From Methanoregulaceae archaeon (GTDB taxonomy: Archaea; Halobacteriota; Methanomicrobia; Methanomicrobiales; Methanospirillaceae): DNA of 64,000 nucleotides. Each line of letters starts with the position of its first letter. Within the stretch, counting starts at the first letter, position 1. Made by a program: the position numbers and the translations under genes. Shown here in pieces: positions 17,435-26,381 of this stretch. Location: the NCBI GenBank assembly GCA_015660885.1, contig JACTUB010000005.1:1-64000 (forward strand), given 5' to 3'. The notes beneath the pieces were generated by a model, which saw only the letters and a list, made by a program, of their open reading frames with translations, made no database searches and was not told where the DNA came from.

Positions 17435-17916
17435 ACCCGGTAATGCTTCAGGTACCTGGCTCGGTGTGGGGGTCGGACCGTTGAACTATCCAAATCGGAT
17501 GGAGACCTCCGGCTAGTTCATATATCGGTTATAACAAGTATGACCGAAACGAATCATGCCCGGGTGCTGATGATGAATGAATAAAGTTCTTCCATCTTCC
17601 TGCGATCAAATCTCGGTCGAAATGGTTTGGGGGTCATCCATATGGCAAGGGAGACTCCTGAATTGGCAGCCCAGTCCCAATCTGTGGTTCGCTTGGCTTA
17701 TGAAGGCGCAGATAGTAGTGTAATCCGGTTGATTTTACGGGCCTCATGGCACAACCAAACAACACGTCCATCAGCATCTCCGTCAATATATCATCATAGA
17801 GAGGTTGCATTTGCGGTAAGTATCGTGCATGGAGGAATCGACCGGAATCTTTTTTAGGATACTTAACATCTTCAGTCGTGATGCTTTGGGTCTAATTATA
17901 TTCATAAACCCGGTTT
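17435..17916. other. gene-poor stretch
   Basis: No well-supported gene. A 47-residue minus-strand frame near 17631-17775 has GGAG upstream (MLMDVLFGCAMRPVKSTGL) but an unconvincing composition. The region separates convergent aglB and the membrane gene. Confidence 0.35.
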
Positions 17917-18366
17917 TTAGTTGTAGGCAGATGACCGTTCCCGAATCAGTGAAAACCCGAATACAACAAATGAGATGACAATTGAGATCATGGATATAAT
18001 CATGACCCCATTCGAGTATGTTGCGTTCCGGAAATACCAGGACATGCCACCGATAACATGAGTGATGCTCAGCGTGACTATCAGCAGAACTCCGAATTTA
18101 TAATAGTCTGTCCCGGAAAGAATTCGTAACACTGCATAGGAAGTACCGAAGTAAAAAAGGATGATTCCTACGAGGTAAAGGATCATAATGTTATTGATGA
18201 CAGCGAACCGTACCAGCGGACTCGCCTCCCAGTTAATGATCATCGAGCTGTCCCCCGCAAGGAAAAATGTCATCGCATAATCAAGAATAACACAGATTGC
18301 AGGCAAGGCTGCAATCAAACGGTAGTCATGATAGAGTATCTCGGCTATCCCCTGTTTTTTTTCCAT
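17917..18366 (-). CDS. four-helix membrane protein
   Basis: 149 residues from ATG 18366, with AGAGGA just upstream (TTG 18378 and ATG 18369 are alternatives). There are four hydrophobic helices with short loops, and the conserved-looking loop GGMSWYFRNATYSNGV before the last helix. No family recognised with certainty; it resembles small DUF5658-like membrane proteins in size and layout. A decayed copy of its C-terminal part lies at 13208-13312. Confidence 0.65.
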   Translation of the reverse strand: MEKKQGIAEILYHDYRLIAALPAICVILDYAMTFFLAGDSSMIINWEASPLVRFAVINNIMILYLVGIILFYFGTSYAVLRILSGTDYYKFGVLLIVTLSITHVIGGMSWYFRNATYSNGVMIISMISIVISFVVFGFSLIRERSSAYN

Positions 18367-18630
18367 CATTCCTCTCAATGCTAATTTCTATGAAAATTCC
18401 AGTGACGTACGGTATATTTTATGTAAATTCTTTAGTATATATAAAGTCCTATTTTGCTTAAATGGATTAATAAGTTATATTACAGAAATTAAATTCAAAA
18501 TTGACACCGACTAATATTTTATCGATCATTTTGTTTAATGATATATATATCGCATTTTTTGGAAATAGATTAGCCTCCGGATATATTGAGCGTCGCATAA
18601 TTTATCATAGTTTTCAGCACATGATATATA

Positions 18631-19242
18631 ATGGATTTTGAAAATGGACTGGATATCATTCCGGATAAGAGTGTTATCTGTATTGCGGAGAACTCCGGCA
18701 ACATCAAATCGCTTTTCGCATCAATGGTTTCGTCCGAACAGGGAAAGAGGGGGATTGCCGTCAATTATCTCACGCTCCGGAACCGTGATGAGATCTACCG
18801 ACAGATAGAGCAGCTGCGCCTGAAGGCACCGGAAAAACTCCGTGTGATCACTCTTTCTCCGGAAAACAGTGCACAGGACATTATCTCGCTCATCTACGAA
18901 CCGAACATACCACTCATCATTATAGACACGTTCTCAGTCTTTTTTGCCGAATATTCGTTCACCGATCTCTACACCCTCATGTTCCGGATGATTTTGGCCA
19001 GCCATAACGGTACGACGTTCCTCATCCTGGTAGACCGGGGTGTCCTGCCTGAGCGCCATGAAAACCTTGTACGGGCAATGGCTGATGGGGTTATCGAATT
19101 CACCATTGTACCGGAAGGTGATAAGCTCAAGCATTACATCAACATCTCCAAGATGCGGGGGGCGTTCCCTTGGGACAAAATGCTCCCGTTCACGGTCAAT
19201 GAAGAAGGTCTTCTCATCGATACCCGCGAACGGCACGGGTAA
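18631..19242 (+). CDS. KaiC/RecA-fold protein lacking a P-loop
   Basis: 203 residues with the strand order of KaiC-like RecA-superfamily ATPases: a Walker B-like strand PLIIIDTFSVFF near residue 95 and the late segment INISKMRGAFPWDKMLPFTV seen in KaiC-type proteins. Where the Walker A loop should be (after VICIAE, about residues 18-28) the sequence is NSGNIKSLF, with no GxxxxGK[ST]. It probably does not hydrolyse ATP and may be a partner or regulator, possibly in signalling. No ribosome site is seen. It is convergent with ppx, 35 bases away. Confidence 0.6.
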   Translation: MDFENGLDIIPDKSVICIAENSGNIKSLFASMVSSEQGKRGIAVNYLTLRNRDEIYRQIEQLRLKAPEKLRVITLSPENSAQDIISLIYEPNIPLIIIDTFSVFFAEYSFTDLYTLMFRMILASHNGTTFLILVDRGVLPERHENLVRAMADGVIEFTIVPEGDKLKHYINISKMRGAFPWDKMLPFTVNEEGLLIDTRERHG

Positions 19243-19277
19243 TTCTTTTAGGAATTATGCGTTAATTGGGATACTGG

Positions 19278-20855
19278 TTAACTCATCTGGATTTTCTCCA
19301 GTACTAATTTTTTATTAAAAATTTTTTCAAACGCTTTTTTCTCTGCTTCAACTCCCCATATCTCCAGCTGGCAATCACCACGGGCCACTATTTCAAGAGA
19401 TACCGTGTCCTTGTCCGCGCTCGAGAACCGCACATGTTGGATCAGTGCCGCGTGACTCCGATCGAGACTTTCTCCGAGGCGGATGAATGTTGCGAGTATT
19501 CGCAGGGTTTCCCGTTCGCGTAGATCAAGCTCAAGAATTTCAGGATCTTTTTTCCTAGGGATTCTTTTTCGGTGAAACCGGGCAATGTTGGCCATAAAAT
19601 TGACTTCGTTTTGATCAAAACCAAGAAGTTCTGAATTTTTTATTATGTAATAGGAATGTGCGTGATGATTGTTGTAGGATATAAACGATCCAATATCATG
19701 GAGAAAGGTAGCATATTCAAGCAGCTCGCGTTCCCATTCACCAAAATTATGGAGTTTCAGCGACTTGGCTGAGTCAAATAACTCCAGAACGAGGGCTGTC
19801 ACGGTCCGTGCATGTACCTCATTGATCCCACACGATCTTCCCAGTTGCAGGACACTTCGCTGCCGGGGAGAGAGCTCACCAAGGAGAGGGAATGCATCCA
19901 TTCTCGAAAGATAATCGACCAGAAGGCCGTCCTGCAATCCCCGGCTGGTAATGGTGATGGATTCAAGGGATAGCTCTTTCATGAACATATCAAGAATAGC
20001 TGCCCCGGCGATGATGATGTCTGCACGTTCAGGATTCATGCCCGGTATTTTCCTGCGCTGCTCAAGCGGAAGAGAACACAACAGATCAATGACTTTCCGC
20101 AAATCTTTGTAGAGCAGAACATTCTCTCCGGAATTTCCGTTCTGGTGAAGGGTTTTTTGTGCAATTTCCGCTAGGTTCATGATAGTTCCGGAACTCCCGA
20201 TAGCAAGATCAGGTTGTTGTTGACGAATCTTCCGGACAGAATGGATAATAGCATCTTTAACGTGCTGCTGGACTTTTTTATACCTGTCCTGTAATACCGG
20301 CTCGGTGACATTATCGAATAAATAGAGGTTCGACAGGCGGATAGCTCCGAGTTTGAAACTTTCAAGGTAATGATAGTTCTGTCCACCGCCAACCGCAATT
20401 TCAGTGCTTCCTCCACCGATATCAATAAAAAATGCCTGTTGGTCCCCCAGATGAAATCCGCTTGAAACACCAAGGTAAATAAGACGTGCTTCTTCCTGCC
20501 CGGAAATTACACGGACATCCAAGAGGGCTTCCTGCCTTAGAAGGTGCAGGATATCCTGCTGGTTGGCTGCTTCACGCATGGCGGATGTTGCAACAGCGAC
20601 AAATTCATCAGTATTAAAAGTCCTGGCGAGTTCTGTCAATTTTTTACACACGATAACCAAGCGTTCAATTGCTTCAGGAAGGATCTCCTCTTCCTCAAAC
20701 TCTCCCTCCCCAAGCCGTACCTGTTGTTTTTGTTGCGAGAGAATACTGTACGAATGATTTGGATTCAGCCTCACGACGAGGACACGAACAGAGTTAGTCC
20801 CGATATCGATAAATGATACAACACGACCATTCGGGCCGACCTTTTTGATTTTCAC
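19278..20855 (-). CDS. ppx: exopolyphosphatase / guanosine pentaphosphate phosphatase (Ppx/GppA)
   Basis: 525 residues. The N-terminal part is an ASKHA-fold phosphatase with FIDIGTNSVRVLVVRL, an ATSAMREAANQQD loop and FIDIGGGSTEIAVGGG. The C-terminal part is an HD-type domain (FLHDIGSFISYNNHHAHSYY), as in long bacterial Ppx. It removes terminal phosphates from polyphosphate. It starts inside the stop of the CHAD gene (ATGA, four-base overlap), so it is translated with it and with ppk1 upstream. It is the degrading arm of the polyphosphate operon. Confidence 0.9.
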   Translation of the reverse strand: MKIKKVGPNGRVVSFIDIGTNSVRVLVVRLNPNHSYSILSQQKQQVRLGEGEFEEEEILPEAIERLVIVCKKLTELARTFNTDEFVAVATSAMREAANQQDILHLLRQEALLDVRVISGQEEARLIYLGVSSGFHLGDQQAFFIDIGGGSTEIAVGGGQNYHYLESFKLGAIRLSNLYLFDNVTEPVLQDRYKKVQQHVKDAIIHSVRKIRQQQPDLAIGSSGTIMNLAEIAQKTLHQNGNSGENVLLYKDLRKVIDLLCSLPLEQRRKIPGMNPERADIIIAGAAILDMFMKELSLESITITSRGLQDGLLVDYLSRMDAFPLLGELSPRQRSVLQLGRSCGINEVHARTVTALVLELFDSAKSLKLHNFGEWERELLEYATFLHDIGSFISYNNHHAHSYYIIKNSELLGFDQNEVNFMANIARFHRKRIPRKKDPEILELDLRERETLRILATFIRLGESLDRSHAALIQHVRFSSADKDTVSLEIVARGDCQLEIWGVEAEKKAFEKIFNKKLVLEKIQMS

Positions 20856-22465
20856 CGGATCACCAGTACCCGATTAAATACCCGGGAAAAGAGGTCGCTT
20901 TTCAGACGGGCACGCTCCATCTCTGCAGATGCATCCTGTATCGCTGAAATCTCAATAACTATCTCATCAGGACCTATCGTGCAGTGAACGGATTTGACTG
21001 ATCCTTTATGGAGATAATCCAAACCGTCGGCAATACGAATCAAAGATGCGAGCTTCATAACAGTGTCGCGTTCTTTTGATGACGCCAGTGAAAACAAGCC
21101 ATTCGATTCGATCCTGACATTTCCACGATGGGCAAGGGAAACCAACCCGATAATTCCCCGGTCATTTACGTCCAAGAGAAGATTTTCATCAGATACTATC
21201 ATATCAGCACTGCGTTTCGAATGTCCTTTATGCCCGTATTTCCAGCCGATATCATGAAGTGAGCAGGCGCATTCAAGAAGGAATCGCTCGTGTTCACCCA
21301 TCCGGTGAAGTTGTGAAAGATCATCAAAAATCATGAGGGCAAGGGCATTCACTGAACGACTATGCATTATCCCTTCCGGAAATTGATTGGCAAGAGTGGT
21401 TACTGAGAAACGGATACTATCCTCGCGGGGAACTATAAGGAACCTGAATTTTCGTTTTCTTCCGCATACTAGGGCTTTTCGGAGATCATCCCAGATACCT
21501 GCACGCACGAGTGAATCCCAATATCTCACGAACCTCCTATAAAGACGTTTTCGCTCCTTCTCCCTTTCAGATAAAAAGTGCTTGTAACCGCTCACCCGAC
21601 TTACTTGCGCATTTCTAGAAGAATTCTTTATGTAGAATGTCGAGCGTTCCTTCAAAAGCATGATCATCACTGTATCAATCCAGACATCGCAATCATGCAG
21701 GGCCCCGAGGATCTCCTGTATCATTTTTACCCGGAAAAGATATTTTTTAAGACCAAGCCGATAGAGTGGAGAATACACTTCCATTGTGTATCTGAGTTTT
21801 TTTGCCACAATACGCGTGGCATGATGTTCTGTAATAGCATCCGGATTATGCACCCAATCTTCATACGAGAGTAGTGCATTGAGGCGCCGGGAAATCCGGT
21901 TGGCGGCAACCGGGGGGATTCCAAAATGGGGTGATTTTTTTCGGGTTCTCTTAGCCCCCTTTAATTGATTAATAAAAAAAGTTCTCATCTCATCAATAAT
22001 ACCACTATTTTCCAGTTTTTCCAGAGCAGACACAACCGCAGTCTGGAGTTTCGAGCGTTTTTTCTGCAGTTGCAAGAGGAGAATCGTTTCCACGTCCCCC
22101 TTATAACCAGTGAGGGTGGAATCAGTCGTGTCATTTCGCTGCGGTCCAGCTTCTCTCTTTTTTATGATTTTGATGAGGAACGCAATCTGGACATCTGTAT
22201 CCCGGGCATCTCCCAGTGCACGGGTTATCGTTTGTATTCCCTGCATCCAATGCTGGTATTTTTTTTCCGGAATACAGGAAACAAACAGAGGGAGTGCAGC
22301 ACGCAGTCTCCGTGATGCCACACGCATACGATGGATATGTTCGCTATCTTGTGCAGTTTTTACGCCTTCAATCTCTTTTGAAAATGCATCAAGAAGAGGA
22401 AGAAGTCGATGAACACCAAAAATGCATTCTGCTCGTATCGGTTTTAGTTCATCAATTAACGTCAT
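20852..22465 (-). CDS. CHAD-domain and HD-domain fusion protein
   Basis: 537 residues from ATG 22465 (14 bases inside the end of ppk1; ATG 22507 is an alternative). The N-terminal CHAD domain (about residues 10-300) has HIHRMRVASRRLRAALPLF and DARDTDVQ, the basic helices that bind polyphosphate. The C-terminal half has an HD-type hydrolase domain (CACSLHDIGWKYGHKGHSKR), much like the tail of the neighbouring Ppx. It lies between ppk1 and ppx, overlapping both. It could hold the enzymes on polyphosphate granules or hydrolyse a related phosphoanhydride. The role of the HD part is inference. Confidence 0.85.
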   Translation of the reverse strand: MTLIDELKPIRAECIFGVHRLLPLLDAFSKEIEGVKTAQDSEHIHRMRVASRRLRAALPLFVSCIPEKKYQHWMQGIQTITRALGDARDTDVQIAFLIKIIKKREAGPQRNDTTDSTLTGYKGDVETILLLQLQKKRSKLQTAVVSALEKLENSGIIDEMRTFFINQLKGAKRTRKKSPHFGIPPVAANRISRRLNALLSYEDWVHNPDAITEHHATRIVAKKLRYTMEVYSPLYRLGLKKYLFRVKMIQEILGALHDCDVWIDTVMIMLLKERSTFYIKNSSRNAQVSRVSGYKHFLSEREKERKRLYRRFVRYWDSLVRAGIWDDLRKALVCGRKRKFRFLIVPREDSIRFSVTTLANQFPEGIMHSRSVNALALMIFDDLSQLHRMGEHERFLLECACSLHDIGWKYGHKGHSKRSADMIVSDENLLLDVNDRGIIGLVSLAHRGNVRIESNGLFSLASSKERDTVMKLASLIRIADGLDYLHKGSVKSVHCTIGPDEIVIEISAIQDASAEMERARLKSDLFSRVFNRVLVIR

Positions 22466-24557
22466 TATTCCAGATTCCCCGGTGATCCACCAGCCAAGTT
22501 TGCGCATTCATGAGAGGCATGTCATCTGATGGTTTTCGGCGTTCGTAAGAACCATCACTTTTCAACAAACGAACTTTGACGGTATCTTTCAGTTGAACCG
22601 GGAGAATCGTAGATACAATAGTTTTAAGTAGTGATGGGTTTTCCACCGGAAACAATACTTCCACTCGCCGGTCAAGATTCCGTGGCATGAGATCGGCACT
22701 GCCCAAGAAAACTTCTTCCGAGCCACCATTATGGAAGTAGTAAATACGAGCATGCTCCAAAAACCGGCCCACTATACTACTTACAGTGATATTCTCGCTG
22801 ATGCCGGAAATACCCGGACGCAGGCAACAGATACCACGGACCTGCAGCTCGACATTCACACCAACCTGTGAAGCACGGTACAATGCAGCTATGCACAATG
22901 GATCTACCAGCGCATTCATCTTAAAAATGAGATGCCCGTTTCCGTTTTCGTTGTGCCTGATAATTTCCCGGTCAATGCGATCAATGATCCCGTTACGAAG
23001 TGTTACTGGCGCAACAAGTAGTTTCATGTATCTTTCAATCCGGGCATATCCTGTAAGAAAATTGAATAAGTTGGCAACATCTTCACCGATCTGGCGGTCA
23101 CAGGTAAAAAAACCAAAATCTGTATAGATACGGCTTGTTGTGGCGTTGTAATTGCCGGTGCCAAGATGTACATATCTGCGGATCCCGTCTTTTTCCCGTC
23201 GCACGACCATGCATAGTTTTGCATGGACTTTAAGGCCGACAACACCGTAAACAACGTGAACCCCTTCATGCTCGAGTGCCCGCGCCCAGCCGATATTGTT
23301 CTCCTCATCAAAACGGGCCTTGAGTTCAATAAGCGCCGCAACGTCCTTGCCGTTTTCCCGGGCTTCCATAAGGGCGTTAACGATAGGTGAATTAGATCCA
23401 ACACGGTACAGGGTAATCTTGATCGCTAGTACATCCGGATCATTAGCGGCCTGCCGGATAAAATTTATCACAGGAGTAAAACTGTCATACGGATGATAGA
23501 GTAGAATATCCTGACGTCTGATGGCAGAAAAAATGTCCTTTCCCTCGGCAAGTTCGGCAGGTATTGACGGGAGAAAAGGGGTGTCCTTGAGGTCCTGGCG
23601 ATCGAGTGACATGAGTTGCATAAGATCTGCTATGCCGACCGGGTGGCGGACACGGTAGAGCATCTCTGAAGTGATACCCAGTTTCCTTTCAAGCATATGG
23701 CAGATATTTTCGTGCATGGAACAGTCAAGTTCGATACGTACCGGTTTTCCCTTTGCCCGCTGTTCCATGATCTCCTCGACAGTGGTCAGGAGGTCCGAGG
23801 CTTCATCGACTTCGATCTCCAAATCCGCATCTCTCGTGATTCGGAACGGGAACGATGCAACCACCTCGAGACCAGGGAAGAGCATGTCAAGGTGTGCGGC
23901 TATCAGCTCTTCAAGATAAACCAAGTGCACCTCAGAATCATCCAGCCGCCCGATTCCGGGTAGTTCTGGGACACGGACGAGGCGAGAAAAAAGGTTTGTT
24001 GGTACCTTTACCCGTGCAAAATATTCTTTATTTGCGGAATCTCGGATAATGATGGCGAGATTGAGGGAGAGGTTTGAGATAAAGGGAAACGGATGAGCGC
24101 TGTCAAAAGCAAGGGGCGTTAAGACCGGAAAGACCTCGTTAATAAAAAACGTGTGCATAAATTTTTTTTGTTCATCAGAAAGGTCGGAATATAGGTGGAT
24201 GTGGATACCGGCAGCATCCAGCTGCGGCAGGATTTGTTTGTCCCAGATGTCGGACTGGGCATCGAGTTCAGGAATAAGCATCTGCCGTATAGCATCCAAT
24301 TGTTGGGAGGGAGTCATACCGTCCGGAGGTGACTTCAATACCCCTTTATTGACCTGCCGCTGGAGCCCAGAAACTCGTATCATAAAATATTCATCGAGAT
24401 TATTGGCAAAAATCGCAAGAAATTTCACCCGTTCCAGTAACGGGTGGCTTTCATCCTGTGCCTCATCTAGTACGTGCCGGTTGAACCGTATCCAGCTTAG
24501 TTCACGGTTGATGAAGAAAGAAGGGTTGTCAACTGGCAGGTGCGTATTCATCATCAA
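22452..24557 (-). CDS. ppk1: polyphosphate kinase 1
   Basis: 701 residues, the usual length. It makes polyphosphate from ATP reversibly. The N-terminal domain begins FFINRELSWIRFNRHVLDEA and LAIFANNLDEYFMIRVSGL. The catalytic region has YVHLGTGNYNATTSRIYTDF; His464 matches the autophosphorylated His of PPK1. The phospholipase-D-like C-terminal domain follows, with VFLGSADLMPRNLDRRVEVL. First gene of the operon ppk1, CHAD-HD, ppx, with overlapping starts. Three Met codons in a row make the exact start uncertain by two residues. Confidence 0.95.
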   Translation of the reverse strand: MMMNTHLPVDNPSFFINRELSWIRFNRHVLDEAQDESHPLLERVKFLAIFANNLDEYFMIRVSGLQRQVNKGVLKSPPDGMTPSQQLDAIRQMLIPELDAQSDIWDKQILPQLDAAGIHIHLYSDLSDEQKKFMHTFFINEVFPVLTPLAFDSAHPFPFISNLSLNLAIIIRDSANKEYFARVKVPTNLFSRLVRVPELPGIGRLDDSEVHLVYLEELIAAHLDMLFPGLEVVASFPFRITRDADLEIEVDEASDLLTTVEEIMEQRAKGKPVRIELDCSMHENICHMLERKLGITSEMLYRVRHPVGIADLMQLMSLDRQDLKDTPFLPSIPAELAEGKDIFSAIRRQDILLYHPYDSFTPVINFIRQAANDPDVLAIKITLYRVGSNSPIVNALMEARENGKDVAALIELKARFDEENNIGWARALEHEGVHVVYGVVGLKVHAKLCMVVRREKDGIRRYVHLGTGNYNATTSRIYTDFGFFTCDRQIGEDVANLFNFLTGYARIERYMKLLVAPVTLRNGIIDRIDREIIRHNENGNGHLIFKMNALVDPLCIAALYRASQVGVNVELQVRGICCLRPGISGISENITVSSIVGRFLEHARIYYFHNGGSEEVFLGSADLMPRNLDRRVEVLFPVENPSLLKTIVSTILPVQLKDTVKVRLLKSDGSYERRKPSDDMPLMNAQTWLVDHRGIWNNDVN

Positions 24558-25113
24558 TATCCTGTAACCATTATGCCCTCATATCAAGCCTGACTTATTT
24601 TAAGTATTTCTACTCCGTCATTTTAAGTCATTTATTCAAACGAAAGATTTCTGGAAGGATTCATCATCGACTTTGTTACATTTGCATATTAGTTAAATTT
24701 TCATTTGCATTGGTATCTTGTCTGTTAAAGTCTATATTTTTGATATAAGTATATATTATTTCTATCTCTATTTGAAATAATTTTACGGCTCTATAGAAAA
24801 GATGATAGATAGTTTGAAAACCGCATTAATTCAATTGAAAACCGATTAATATTCATCTGGAAAGCTGCTCGGGAAAAGGTTGATTCGCATTCATTCAATG
24901 CTCCCGCGTATCTCATTTTCCCTTAATGGCCTAGCCATGGATTCTCTCTTAATAGCCATCAACAAGTCGTGAAACCAGACTTATAACACTTGTTTTCCAC
25001 TGGAAATAAAGGGGTACCTATATTCATATATGTTCTCTCTATAGTTAGCCGAAAAGGTCTATTAAATCCGGCCTGCAACCCTCTGGCTTTGTCCCACACT
25101 TATTTTTTCACCG
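24558..25113. other. AT-rich intergenic region upstream of ppk1
   Basis: No gene. It carries direct repeats at 24814-24844 and several TATA-like runs at about 24730-24780, consistent with a regulated promoter region. Confidence 0.45.
24814..24844. repeat. two direct repeats TTGAAAACCG, 21 bases apart
   Basis: TTGAAAACCG at 24814-24823 and again at 24835-24844, each followed by an ATTAAT block. The 21-base period puts both copies on the same DNA face. Lying about 260 bases upstream of ppk1, they could be a regulator site. Confidence 0.4.
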
Positions 25114-25848
25114 TTACAGTGACTGAAGTATCCCCATCTTCCGGCACGCTTTCACAAGCCGCGTGACAGTATGGATCGCGGAGTTCATGTGGCTATAGTG
25201 GACTGATGCATTAGGTAACGCTTTTATAAGCCCTTTCGGATCTGAGAAGGGTTCAATGCTGACATACGTCCTGCCCAGTTCGAATGAGGTATGAGCATCT
25301 GATCCTGCAGAAACTGGTTTCCCGCGCCGCTCCGCATAGCCCAGCGCTATCGCATTCTCCCAGTCATCCAGCACTCGGCTGTTGTACCCCTCAATGATAT
25401 CAAGACAATCGATCATATTGTCCATGACATCCTTTTTGAGGATGTTCGTCCTGTACGAGCAGAATGGATGGGGGACGATCGAAAGCGCCCCCTGATCATG
25501 AATGGCATCGAGTGTCTCCTCTGCATTCATGTAAGGAGGAATCTCTTCCTGCAGGAAGACTCCGATTATTTCCCCATCGGAAGTCATGATTTCCTCAGCC
25601 AGTATATAGGGAAGATCGTGATCGTTTTTACAGAGGATATCGTAGACACACTCAGATCCGGCAATAGTATTGTGGTCGCAGACCAGCGGCAGGATGCCAG
25701 TGTGCTGGTAGCATTCTATAATGGTTTTTACCGGTACCGAGGAATCCGCCGAGTAATTGGAGTGGAGATGCATGTCAAACCAGATGCTATCCTTAATGTC
25801 ATCATCCCGCAAAGGAGAATTTTCAGGTATGTTTTTAGTATGTGACAT
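25114..25848 (-). CDS. PHP-domain metal-dependent phosphoesterase
   Basis: 244 residues. The metal-binding motifs of the PHP family are in order: DMHLHSNYSADS (about residues 25-36), VCDHNTIAG, ILAEEIMTSDGEIIG, SIVPHPF and SAGSDAHTSFELG. Such proteins hydrolyse phosphoesters, for example nucleotides or 3',5'-phosphates; the substrate is unknown. It follows the pilus-type membrane genes on the same strand, 46 bases after the 25895 gene. Confidence 0.85.
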   Translation of the reverse strand: MSHTKNIPENSPLRDDDIKDSIWFDMHLHSNYSADSSVPVKTIIECYQHTGILPLVCDHNTIAGSECVYDILCKNDHDLPYILAEEIMTSDGEIIGVFLQEEIPPYMNAEETLDAIHDQGALSIVPHPFCSYRTNILKKDVMDNMIDCLDIIEGYNSRVLDDWENAIALGYAERRGKPVSAGSDAHTSFELGRTYVSIEPFSDPKGLIKALPNASVHYSHMNSAIHTVTRLVKACRKMGILQSL

Positions 25849-25894
25849 TTTTCGTACATCCGGGGTCTACCGGAATTTCAGGCAAAACTTTTCT

Positions 25895-26365
25895 TTACCA
25901 TTTCAAGGTCCATAATTTCCATTCACCGTGCTCATAATAGAGGGCAAATTTATATTGGATTGGCACTTCCGAGCCGAGAGTTCCCTGATCTGCCGGCTGG
26001 TGCAGAAATATCTGAGCAATTATCTGGGCATATGTTGCATTCTGTTTTTTATCAATCACCGTATAATTTATAAAATAATGGTCTGGCTGGAGGAAGGTAT
26101 TATTTAAATTGTCTTCCTTAAACTGAGCTAAGGTTCTCTGTTGTTTTATTTCATCCGGAGCAAGATCGTACACGCGATTTATATTTCTCTGGTTCACCGC
26201 TTCAATCCAATTTTGAATACCCCTTTCTGGATCCGTTAACGGACTAGAAGATTTTCCAAAGGGAATTTTGTTGCTTAGTACGTAAATACTTCCTATAATA
26301 AGCGCGATCAGGACCAATCCCGCTATAAGCCATTTTATTTTTTTTAACCTTTTTTCTTCTACCAT
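25895..26365 (-). CDS. membrane-anchored NTF2-like (DUF4878-type) protein
   Basis: 156 residues from ATG 26365. It has a charged N-terminus, one membrane helix (about 12-32) and an outer domain of about 110 residues with RGIQNWIEAVNQRNINRVYD near its start and YYEHGEWKLWTLKW at the end, the layout of NTF2-like DUF4878 proteins. An upstream start at 26401 would overlap the previous gene by 20 bases. It follows the two pilus/secretion membrane proteins and may act with them outside the membrane. Confidence 0.6.
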   Translation of the reverse strand: MVEEKRLKKIKWLIAGLVLIALIIGSIYVLSNKIPFGKSSSPLTDPERGIQNWIEAVNQRNINRVYDLAPDEIKQQRTLAQFKEDNLNNTFLQPDHYFINYTVIDKKQNATYAQIIAQIFLHQPADQGTLGSEVPIQYKFALYYEHGEWKLWTLKW

Positions 26366-26381
26366 GATCACGACACAGTCC

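Noticed and set aside
17627..17857. 76-codon plus-strand frame after aglB
   Set aside because: Composition is not protein-like and there is no ribosome site.
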